Assembly (NCBI GenBank): GCA_036401335.1
Contig: DASWVC010000172.1
Span: 1-13,740, forward strand
Reading direction: 5' to 3'
Origin: DASWVC01 sp036401335
GTDB lineage: Bacteria; Verrucomicrobiota; Verrucomicrobiia; Chthoniobacterales; JAFAMB01
Length of the DNA: 13,740 nucleotides
Position 1 is the first letter of the stretch. Each line of letters starts with the position of its first letter. Below, one piece after another: positions 7,541 through 13,740 of this stretch. Made by a program: the position numbers and the translations under genes. The notes under the pieces are model-generated. The model was not told the DNA's origin, searched no databases, and saw nothing but the letters and a program-made list of their open reading frames with translations.

Positions 7541-8101
7541 GTGGTAGTCCGACCTCATGCGCCGGTCTTGACGGTTGAGGAGTACAAACGCCTGCCGGAA
7601 ACAGGGCCGCGCTACCAACTGATTGAGGGGGACCTTGTCATGGCGCCGGCACCCAATCGTTTTCACCAGGACGTCTGGCGCAACCTTCAAGGCGCGCTTG
7701 ACCGTTACCTGGAAGCCGATCCGATCGGCGTCTTGTACAATGCTCCATTCGACGTGTACCTGACCGATACCGATGTCTTCCAGCCGGACCTGCTAATGGT
7801 TTTTAATGTCAATCGATCCATCCTCACCGACGCCGGTGCTGAAGGTCCCCCTGATTTTGTGGTTGAGATCCTCTCACCTAAGAGTCGCAAGCTCGATCTG
7901 ATTAACAAGAAACGGGTTTACGCGCGGCTCGGGGTAAAGGAACTCTGGATGATTGATCCCGAACCCGGCGCCGTGGCCATCTACCGGTTTGAACAAAATC
8001 ACACGGATCCGATCGAGGTATGGTTTCCAAAGGACATGATCACCACTCCCTTGCTGCCCGGTTTTTCGATTCAAGCCGCATCAATTTTCCGCCGGCCTTG
8101 A
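7541..8101 (+). CDS. Uma2 family protein (PD-(D/E)XK nuclease-like)
   Basis: A 186-residue protein of the Uma2/DUF820 family, which has a restriction-endonuclease-like fold; cellular roles are mostly unknown. Family marks in order: LTVEEYKRLPE (10-20), YQLIEGDLVMAPAPN (25-39) with E29, FQPDLLMV (80-87) with D83, and PPDFVVEILSPKSRKLDLINKK (103-124) with E109 and K123/K124. It continues with YARLGVKELWMIDP and ends LLPGFSI, where families often show LLPGL. The D...ExL...K set of metal-site residues therefore looks intact. The start is GTG 7541, the first start codon after an in-frame TGA at 7487-7489, with only a weak G-rich stretch as ribosome binding site. It diverges from the small gene at 7283-7504 and converges on the membrane-protein gene at 8130. 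Genomes carrying this family often have many paralogues; none other is seen here. Confidence 0.92.
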   Translation: MVVRPHAPVLTVEEYKRLPETGPRYQLIEGDLVMAPAPNRFHQDVWRNLQGALDRYLEADPIGVLYNAPFDVYLTDTDVFQPDLLMVFNVNRSILTDAGAEGPPDFVVEILSPKSRKLDLINKKRVYARLGVKELWMIDPEPGAVAIYRFEQNHTDPIEVWFPKDMITTPLLPGFSIQAASIFRRP

Positions 8102-8129
8102 TCCCATCGGTGCCGGGGCGGAGTGATGG

Positions 8130-9374
8130 TCAGGCGCTTGCCTTGGAAGTGCGGTCCGCCTCCTTGTCGATCTGCTGGGCGAGTAGCGGCCGAAGGCTGG
8201 CCAACCCTTTAAGGGCGTTGAACCAGAACGGGGCGCCTAAGCTTAGAAGTGCAGCTCCACTCAGCATTCCCAGAAGGTGGAGCCAAGTCCACTCGCCCTT
8301 AAAAACGTTGGGGTATGGCGAGGGAAGGATCGGCAATCCCGCATCGCCCACGTCACGGCCAAATGCCTCAAGCCTTTGCTGCCATGCTCTGACATTCTCA
8401 GCCGTTTGGCGTTGCGCTTCCGTCCGGTAATCCGCGATAATGGCGTCAACCTGCGGATCTTCCGCCAAGTGCCACCGGATCCATCGCTCGACCGCTTGCA
8501 GGGATGGTAAACTGGGCATGTTGTCGAGTTGAGCGCCGATTCCAGGGTGTTGCGCCTTCAGTGCCGGCACAACGTTGGCGGAGACAATGCCGCTTGCCGG
8601 GTCAACTGCCTGCAGGAAGTTCGTCGCGGTTTGTTCCGTGCCCTCCACACGGGAGATGAGTCCCGCCCGCAGCGCGGGATCACTCGAGAGACGACCAAAC
8701 AGGTAGAAGAGATCCAACTGTGTCACCAGCGCTAACAGCAGGGACGCAATAATCGTCCAGACCCGGGCGTGCATCGTAAACCATTGCTGGGCGCGATCCT
8801 GCACTGACCCAAACAGCTTTTCAAATTGATCGACCTTCCTGCCCGCAGAAATACGGGTACGGTCGAACGCTGCCGTCGCATTCTCTTCCGCGCGGGAAAC
8901 AAGCCTGGCAGCTTCCGGGTTGAGGGAGGCCAGCGCCGCTGCCGAGGCTTCCCTTGCCGTTTGCACCCGGTTAAGCACCCGCCTGGCTGTGTCTTTAACT
9001 TCTTCGCCCCGAGCTTCCGGTGTCACCGCTTCTGCTGTGCCTTCCGCAAGATCGGTCAGGACTTGTTCCAATTCGGTCGGACGGATTGCAGAAGCCAGTT
9101 TCCACCAGAGCGGTCTCTTTTTGCACATCGAAAGCGTGGAATCCGAGATCATTGGGTGCGTCAGCACCGCATGGGCAAGGCGGCGCGCAACGGTGCCGCC
9201 CGTCTTTTTCAGGTCCGGGTCAAGCTGATGAAACAGGATGACCAGCGCATCAGCAAGGTTTCGGCCACGCAGGCCCAGCAGAGCCGAGATCATCTGGGTG
9301 ATCACGGTCACCAGCAGGCTCATGACCGTCATCACGACCGCCAAACCGATCAACGTATCGAGACTTTTTAGCAT
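8130..9374 (-). CDS. Uncharacterised three-helix membrane protein
   Basis: I cannot name a family with confidence. From ATG 9374 the product has 414 residues: an N-terminal helix (about 7-30), a long polar region (about 40-200), a second helix (about 204-227), another soluble region (about 228-355) and a third helix (about 363-383). A charged tail follows. The polar region is alanine-, glutamate- and arginine-rich and probably helical or coiled (about 105-190). The phrase LSLGAPFWFNALKGLASLRP at the third helix recalls a motif of bacterial membrane proteins of unknown function; this is from memory. The frame extends upstream to 9590, but that part is basic, has no membrane character and overlaps the permease gene, so MLKSLDTLIG is preferred. 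It lies 73 bp downstream of the ABC permease gene in the same direction and may be the last gene of that operon. Confidence 0.8.
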   Translation of the reverse strand: MLKSLDTLIGLAVVMTVMSLLVTVITQMISALLGLRGRNLADALVILFHQLDPDLKKTGGTVARRLAHAVLTHPMISDSTLSMCKKRPLWWKLASAIRPTELEQVLTDLAEGTAEAVTPEARGEEVKDTARRVLNRVQTAREASAAALASLNPEAARLVSRAEENATAAFDRTRISAGRKVDQFEKLFGSVQDRAQQWFTMHARVWTIIASLLLALVTQLDLFYLFGRLSSDPALRAGLISRVEGTEQTATNFLQAVDPASGIVSANVVPALKAQHPGIGAQLDNMPSLPSLQAVERWIRWHLAEDPQVDAIIADYRTEAQRQTAENVRAWQQRLEAFGRDVGDAGLPILPSPYPNVFKGEWTWLHLLGMLSGAALLSLGAPFWFNALKGLASLRPLLAQQIDKEADRTSKASA

Positions 9375-9447
9375 GGGGCCGTCGCCAGCGGACGCCGAAT
9401 CGGCTCGCACCTCGATGCAGTTGAATTGCTTCCTCGATCCAGGCCAT

Positions 9448-10527
9448 TCATCCGATTCCGCGCGTTCTGGCCGCTCCGTCGGCCGTGATTGCCGCCTCGC
9501 CGTCCGGCGTCTCCAATTCTTGTTTAAGATCGAGACGCGACTCAAGCGCGCGTCTCCGGGCAGCCAGGATCTGATCAAAGGTAACCGCAATCAGGATCAC
9601 CCCGCCCATAACGACGAATTCCAGTGAGCTGTCGATCCCTTGCAGGTTCACAATGTTCCTGAGGAGCTGGATCATTGCCGTCCCCAGGAAAATACCCAGC
9701 ACACTTCCTTCACCTCCCCGCAGGCTGCATCCCCCCAAAACAGCGGCTGCGATTGCGTAAAGCTCAAAGAAGCTTCCGTGGCTCGCCGGAGAAATCGAAT
9801 TCGTGTAAAAACCTAGCAGGATCGCCGAGATCCCCGTGAGAAACCCGCACAGTACGTAAGCACTCGTCACAATAAGTTTCGTGTTAATGCCTGAATAAAA
9901 CGCCGCCTCCTCGTTGCGACCGATTGCGAAAAGGTACCGGCCATAAACCGATACGTGAAGGACGAAGGTCATGACGATGCATACCGCTACAAAAAGGATG
10001 AACGGAGCCGGAAGATTGAAAATGCTCCCGGTGGCAAGGGTGCGCAGCAGTTCGTATCCGGTGCGGTTACCGAACCCGACGGTTTGATCCGAAGACAAGA
10101 ATCGCGCGAAACCCCGGTAAGCCAGCAGCCCGCAAAGCGTAACCACAAACGGCTGCAGATTGACGCGGGAAATCAAAACCCCATGGATCAATCCAAGCGC
10201 CATCGCGAGAAGGATCACTGCCATCACCGCCAGTGGCCAGGGCCAGTTGTAGTTTGTCAAAAGGTAGGCCAGGATCACCCCAAGCAGGGCAAACACTGCG
10301 CCCACCGACAAGTCGATTCCTCCCGTGATGATCACCACCCCCATCGCCACGCTGAAGATGCCGAAAATGCCAACCGACCTCGTGAGATTTAGCAGGTTGC
10401 CGGAACCGAGGAAAATCGGATCGGTGAACGTGGTTGCAAAGCCGCGTTGGAACCCCTCAAGCAACGCATACCCGAAAAACACGGCCAAAAAGATTATGGC
10501 CATCCCGAGCTCTTTTTTGGGCCTCAC
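9448..10527 (-). CDS. Sugar-type ABC transporter permease (RbsC-like)
   Basis: The inner-membrane channel subunit of a carbohydrate uptake ABC transporter of the ribose/xylose/galactose class (BPD_transp_2 family), with about eight to ten hydrophobic segments over 359 residues. Family signatures are GGIDLSVGA (69-77), the cytoplasmic ATPase-contact loop around GRNEEAAFYSGI (203-214), and AAAVLGGCSLRGGEGSVLG (260-278). The start is GTG 10527, only 2 nt after the stop of the ATPase gene, which suggests translational coupling. The ATG at residue 9 is possible but would trim the N-terminal cytoplasmic lead. The charged C-terminal tail after about residue 322 (LAARRRALESRLDLKQE onward) is longer than in RbsC. 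The ligand cannot be assigned. Confidence 0.93.
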   Translation of the reverse strand: MRPKKELGMAIIFLAVFFGYALLEGFQRGFATTFTDPIFLGSGNLLNLTRSVGIFGIFSVAMGVVIITGGIDLSVGAVFALLGVILAYLLTNYNWPWPLAVMAVILLAMALGLIHGVLISRVNLQPFVVTLCGLLAYRGFARFLSSDQTVGFGNRTGYELLRTLATGSIFNLPAPFILFVAVCIVMTFVLHVSVYGRYLFAIGRNEEAAFYSGINTKLIVTSAYVLCGFLTGISAILLGFYTNSISPASHGSFFELYAIAAAVLGGCSLRGGEGSVLGIFLGTAMIQLLRNIVNLQGIDSSLEFVVMGGVILIAVTFDQILAARRRALESRLDLKQELETPDGEAAITADGAARTRGIG

Positions 10528-10529
10528 AG

Positions 10530-12080
10530 CTAGTTTTCCAGAATGCGTTCCATTGTGTTAGACACGGGCTTTTTACTGCTGCGGATGCGTGCAACGGCGA
10601 GTTTCATGACTGCTTCTTCGCTGAATTCATGCGCGGCAAGCGTGCCGGTTAACGCGCCCTCGCGCATCACCACAATCCGGTCGCTGACGCCCAAGACCTC
10701 CTCCATGTCACTGCTGACCATGAGAACGAAAACGCCGCTGTCGGCCAGATCGCGCATCAGTCGATAAACCTCCGCCTTGCTGCCGACATCCACCCCGCGC
10801 GTGGGTTCGTCGAAAATGATCAGCTTAGGGCTGAGTGAGAGCCACTTGGCCAAAACCACCTTCTGTTGGTTGCCGCCGCTCAGGCTTTTTGCGAGTGTCT
10901 CGCAGGAGGCGGTTTTTATGCCGAGTCTTTTCCGCTGCAGTTCGGCCGCAGCCAACTCTTTCCGGTACGAAATCAGAGCCAGCCTGGTGAACCGCCACAA
11001 GTCCGGCAACGTAACGTTCTCTCGAACGGTCATGCTTGTAAGCAGCCCCGTTTTCCGGCGGTCTTCCGGCACCAGGTAAATGCCATGGGCAATCGCATCT
11101 TTCGGCGAGCGAACGCGGATGGGCTGACCCCCCACAAGAACGTCACCGCCCAGCGAACGCACCGTGCCGAAGATGGTCCTGACGAGTTCCGACCGGCCTG
11201 CTCCGACCAGACCGGCTAAACAAAGGATTTCGCCCCGGCGGATGTCGAAAGTGATTTTATGCCGCGGAAAAAAGGGTGAAACAAACTCCCGGATTTCAAT
11301 CCGGGCGTTGACATCCCCAATCCGCGTTTTCGTCTTCTTGAGATCCAGGTTTCGGCCAATCATCAGCCGAACCATGCTGTCGTGGTTCACCTCAGCCTTG
11401 GCCAATTGCCCGGAGTTCTTGCCATCTCGAAGGCCGACGACGCGATCGGCACACGCGTGGACCTCCATCAGGCGGTGGGAAATGTAGATCACACTGACGC
11501 CGGCTGCCTTAAGTTCACCGATAAGGCTAAGCAGGCGGTTGGTTTCGGTCAGGGTCAAGCAGGAGGTCGGTTCATCCATCACGATGATCCGCGCGTCGAC
11601 TGACAATGCTTTCGCAATCTCAGTCAGTTGCTGCTGGGCAATCGAGAGCGACCTTAGCGGCCGGGTGGGAGCAACGTTCAAGCCGACCTTCTGGAGGTAA
11701 ACCCGAGACTGTTCCACAATCTTTTTCCGGTCAATAAACTTGAGCGGGCCACCAAACAGCGGCTCACGGCCTAAAAATATGTTGCCGCCAATGTCAAGGT
11801 TATCCAGGTTGTTAAGTTCCTGGTGGATGAGGCTGATGCCGAGGCGCTGGGCGTCAGCCACGTGCCGGATCCGGACCTCATTTCCACCGACCCGGATAAT
11901 GCCCCCATCGGCTTGATAGATGCCGCCGAGGATCTTCATCAAAGTCGACTTTCCGGCGCCGTTTTCACCAATCAAAGCAACCACTTCGCCGGTGAAAACG
12001 GTCAGGTTTACGTCGTTCAGCGCCATGACGCCCGGAAAGCGTTTGCAGATGCCTTTAAGTTCGAGCACTGGATCTGGCAC
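10530..12080 (-). CDS. Sugar-type ABC transporter ATPase, two fused ATPase domains (RbsA/MglA-like)
   Basis: A 516-residue double-ATPase subunit that energises import of a sugar or related small molecule, docked on the cytoplasmic face of the permease. Domain 1: Walker A GENGAGKST (38-46), Q-loop Q87, signature LSIAQQQ (145-151), Walker B IIVMDEPT (165-172) and H-loop H202. Domain 2: a degenerate Walker A GLVGAGRSE (290-298) with arginine in place of lysine, signature LSGGNQQK (400-407), Walker B LIIFDEPTRGVDVG (420-433), and serine (S457) in the H-loop position. One canonical and one degenerate site is the normal RbsA/MglA pattern. The start is GTG 12080, supported by a good Shine-Dalgarno. 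It lies 30 bp downstream of the binding-protein gene and 2 bp upstream of the permease gene. Confidence 0.95.
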   Translation of the reverse strand: MPDPVLELKGICKRFPGVMALNDVNLTVFTGEVVALIGENGAGKSTLMKILGGIYQADGGIIRVGGNEVRIRHVADAQRLGISLIHQELNNLDNLDIGGNIFLGREPLFGGPLKFIDRKKIVEQSRVYLQKVGLNVAPTRPLRSLSIAQQQLTEIAKALSVDARIIVMDEPTSCLTLTETNRLLSLIGELKAAGVSVIYISHRLMEVHACADRVVGLRDGKNSGQLAKAEVNHDSMVRLMIGRNLDLKKTKTRIGDVNARIEIREFVSPFFPRHKITFDIRRGEILCLAGLVGAGRSELVRTIFGTVRSLGGDVLVGGQPIRVRSPKDAIAHGIYLVPEDRRKTGLLTSMTVRENVTLPDLWRFTRLALISYRKELAAAELQRKRLGIKTASCETLAKSLSGGNQQKVVLAKWLSLSPKLIIFDEPTRGVDVGSKAEVYRLMRDLADSGVFVLMVSSDMEEVLGVSDRIVVMREGALTGTLAAHEFSEEAVMKLAVARIRSSKKPVSNTMERILEN

Positions 12081-12088
12081 GGACCGGT

Positions 12089-12095
12089 ACCTCCC
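12089..12095 (-). promoter_or_regulatory. Shine-Dalgarno of the ABC ATPase gene
   Basis: On the minus strand GGGAGGT sits 8 nt before the GTG at 12080, inside the 30-bp gap after the binding-protein gene. It supports the GTG start. Confidence 0.65.
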
Positions 12096-12110
12096 GTTGT
12101 AAAACCAGCC

Positions 12111-13082
12111 CTAATGACCGCGCAGGGTCTTCAGGTTCGCCCAGAATTCATCGACGTTGCTTTTATCGATGGCGCGAGTCGGCACGATGACAGTCTTGCT
12201 TTCGGGAATGTCGGCCGGCTGGCCGCGAAGCTTCTTTGCCAGCAGAAGCACGGATTGGTGCCCGAATTCATACGGGTTTTGTACCACGGTGGCGTCAACG
12301 ATCCCGTCTTTGATCGCTTGCAGGGTGTCATCTTCTTCGTCGAAAGTGATAAGCTTAAGTTTCCCCGCCTTGCCGGCATCTTTGACTGCGTTGACGATCG
12401 CCGGGCCGTTGTAGCTCCAGATTCCGACCAGGCAGGCAATGTCCGGAAATTTGACCAGCGTATCGGCCACATTTTGCTTAGCCCGAACCCGGTCCGTGTC
12501 GTCAGTGCGGACGTCGATGATTGAGACATTCGACCCTTTGAGCACCTCTTCGATGCCCCGGATCCGCTCACTGGCATTCTGCGCGTCGCGTTTACCTACA
12601 AACAGCCTGATTTTCCCGCCCTGCGGAATGGCCTTCTTGATAAGTTCACCAGCTTGCCGGCCTGCCGCGACATTATCGGTGCCTACATAAAATGCGCGCT
12701 TGCTGTCAGCCGCGTCACTGTCGGTCGTGGAAATCATTGTCTTTTCGGTGGCACGATCAATCATCGCCACTTGGTTCTTCGAATCGATCGGGCTGATGGC
12801 GATGCCATCCGTCCGTTTTACGACGAGATCATCAAAGATCCGTGTCTGCTCAGCCGGTGTGCCATCCGGGACCAGGCGGACATCGACGCTAACGTTGGGC
12901 ACCTCTTTCATCGCCTTTTCACTTCCAGCACGCACGTACGTCCAAAAGTCGGATGCGCTGTTAGCTAAAATGGCAAGCTTAAGTGGTTTGTCCGTCGATT
13001 GGGAGTAGGTGGCCGGTTCAGCGAACGCAGTGAAAACGGCAAGCAGGCAGAAGACACCCGCAGGTGATTTTGGGATTTTCAT
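12111..13082 (-). CDS. Periplasmic sugar-binding protein of the ABC importer (RbsB-like)
   Basis: A 323-residue secreted substrate-binding protein (Peripla_BP_4 / RbsB class) that captures the ligand in the periplasm and delivers it to the permease. The signal peptide is visible: a lysine-containing start, a hydrophobic core (about 9-20), and a likely cut after AFA (residue 21). There is no lipobox cysteine at the cut, so it should be soluble. The mature part opens with the strand LKLAILANSASDFW (35-48). It also shows DGIAISPID (92-100), STTDSDAADSKRAFYVGTDNVAAGRQAGE (118-146, RbsB-like hinge side) and GIWSYNGPAI (220-229). The conserved family positions do not reveal which sugar or polyol is bound. 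The start is ATG 13082; its upstream region is C-rich and has no Shine-Dalgarno. It is the first gene of the operon and is divergent from the VOC gene. Confidence 0.93.
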   Translation of the reverse strand: MKIPKSPAGVFCLLAVFTAFAEPATYSQSTDKPLKLAILANSASDFWTYVRAGSEKAMKEVPNVSVDVRLVPDGTPAEQTRIFDDLVVKRTDGIAISPIDSKNQVAMIDRATEKTMISTTDSDAADSKRAFYVGTDNVAAGRQAGELIKKAIPQGGKIRLFVGKRDAQNASERIRGIEEVLKGSNVSIIDVRTDDTDRVRAKQNVADTLVKFPDIACLVGIWSYNGPAIVNAVKDAGKAGKLKLITFDEEDDTLQAIKDGIVDATVVQNPYEFGHQSVLLLAKKLRGQPADIPESKTVIVPTRAIDKSNVDEFWANLKTLRGH

Positions 13083-13285
13083 ATTGGGGGATCGAATGGA
13101 GGGATGGTTGTCCGACTAACCTTCCAGCCTTGGCGGCGCTGAGCGTAGAGTCAATGCTAAAGGTCGGCGGTGAGGCCCGTCGGGGTTTAAGGCCCAATAC
13201 GCCAGGGAGATCAGGGATGCCGCTTCCGCGATTTTTGGAAATTGTTGTCCCGCGCAGTCCTCAAACCGCCCGGTCACTCGTCGTC

Positions 13286-13309
13286 TCTTGAACCCCGCCC
13301 GTTTCAAGA
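13286..13309. repeat. 7-bp inverted repeat before the VOC gene
   Basis: TCTTGAA (13286-13292) and TTCAAGA (13303-13309) form a perfect inverted repeat with a 10-nt centre. It lies in the 235-bp gap between the divergent binding-protein and VOC genes and ends 8 bp before the VOC start. The spacing of about 17 bp between half-site centres is more than one helical turn, so it could be a dimeric operator or an RNA hairpin over the ribosome binding region. It could also be chance. Confidence 0.35.
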
Positions 13310-13317
13310 ACACAAAG

Positions 13318-13740
13318 ATGCAAGAGATTACCCCGTTCCTGTGGTTTGATGGCAGTGCCGCAGACGCCGCCCGTTTCTATACCTCCATCTTTCAGAATTC
13401 TCGGATCGAAAGCATTACCGAGATGTCTGCGACGTTCCAGCTTGATGGCCAGGAGTTCATCGCCTTTAACGGTGGACCAATGTTCACCTTTTCACCGGCC
13501 ATTTCCTTCTTTGTGAAGCGCGAGACACAGCCGGAAATAGACGAACTCTGGGAAAAACTTTCGGAAGGCGGCGAAAAACAACGGTGCGGCTGGCTGAAAG
13601 ACAAGTTCGGCGTCTCCTGGCAAATCATTCCCTCGATTCTCGGCCAGTTGTTGAATGACGATGACGACGCAAAAGCGGAACGCGTCCGGGAAGCGATGCT
13701 GCAAATGGACAAAATTGACATCGAACGTTTAAAGCAAGCC
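13318..13740 (+). CDS. PhnB-like VOC family protein (3' end outside window)
   Basis: The reading frame is open to the window edge, giving 141 residues; probably only a few C-terminal residues are missing. It matches the PhnB/'3-demethylubiquinone-9 3-methyltransferase' domain family (PF06983-type) of the vicinal oxygen chelate superfamily, small cytosolic proteins of mostly unproven function. Marks are ITPFLWFDGSAADAARFYTS (residues 4-23), FQLDGQEFIAFNGGP (39-53), ISFFVKRETQPEIDELWEKL (60-79), CGWLKDKFGVSWQIIP (87-102) and AMLQMDKIDIERLKQA at the edge. Relatives I recall carry about a dozen more residues between the second strand (SRIESIT) and FQLDG, often glycine- and proline-rich; here the link is only EMSAT. 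The start ATG follows a weak purine stretch. The name '3-demethylubiquinone methyltransferase' should not be read as an activity. Confidence 0.88.
   Translation, partial: MQEITPFLWFDGSAADAARFYTSIFQNSRIESITEMSATFQLDGQEFIAFNGGPMFTFSPAISFFVKRETQPEIDELWEKLSEGGEKQRCGWLKDKFGVSWQIIPSILGQLLNDDDDAKAERVREAMLQMDKIDIERLKQA

Noticed and set aside
7505..7690. Upstream extension of the small minus-strand gene
   Set aside because: It would overlap most of the N-terminal half of the Uma2 gene, while the internal ATG at 7504 has a strong ribosome binding site.
9375..9590. Upstream extension of the unknown membrane-protein frame
   Set aside because: The extra 72 residues are basic and membrane-free and overlap the permease gene. 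The ATG at 9374, directly before the first helix, is the better start.
11823..12524. 233-codon plus-strand frame across the ATPase and binding-protein genes
   Set aside because: It spans two strongly supported minus-strand genes and their junction and has no family signature.
13083..13157. TTGACT (minus strand, 13157-13152) as a -35 box for the ABC operon
   Set aside because: No acceptable -10 box lies 16-19 bp downstream, so I did not call a promoter.
1..13740. CRISPR arrays, tRNA or rRNA genes, insertion sequences, phage or integrase genes
   Set aside because: No regularly spaced repeats, tRNA-like cloverleaf, transposase motif or terminal inverted repeat was seen by eye.

Overview
The window is GC-rich bacterial chromosomal DNA carrying ten recognisable protein genes, one small hypothetical gene and no RNA gene, insertion sequence or CRISPR array. 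A secreted sugar-binding protein with an inner-membrane importer points to a Gram-negative cell. The gene mix (GC-rich hybrid kinase, TIGR04283-type glycosyltransferase, Uma2 protein, bacterial ERCC4-HhH nuclease) would fit a soil or freshwater Verrucomicrobiota-like bacterium. That placement is a weak inference from protein style, not a sequence match.

Layout from left to right. The window opens inside a multi-pass membrane protein (3-905, +, 5' end cut off), which converges on a family 2 glycosyltransferase (978-1739, -). Only 32 bp upstream of the glycosyltransferase start lies a divergent aldo/keto reductase (1772-2770, +) with a GTG start and a clear Shine-Dalgarno. The reductase converges on a compact ERCC4 (XPF/Mus81-type) nuclease with a helix-hairpin-helix tail (2889-3530, -). 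Upstream of that, on the same strand, is a 1093-residue membrane hybrid histidine kinase with two receiver domains (3647-6928, -). A 354-bp stretch with no convincing gene follows, then a 73-codon hypothetical gene with a strong ribosome binding site (7283-7504, -), divergent from a Uma2-family PD-(D/E)XK protein (7541-8101, +).

The right half is a sugar-type ABC importer read leftwards: periplasmic binding protein (12111-13082), double ATPase (10530-12080) and permease (9448-10527). An uncharacterised three-helix membrane protein (8130-9374) follows it in the same direction. The close spacing (30 bp, 2 bp, 73 bp) suggests one operon. The ligand is unknown because no catabolic enzyme or regulator lies beside it. 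Divergent from the binding-protein gene, at the right edge, is a PhnB-like VOC protein (13318 to the edge). It is cut at its 3' end and has a shortened central loop. A perfect 7-bp inverted repeat lies in the divergent gap just before its start.

I found no clear new multi-gene system. The items most worth a second look are the stand-alone ERCC4-HhH nuclease, the small gene facing Uma2, and the unknown membrane protein attached to the ABC operon.
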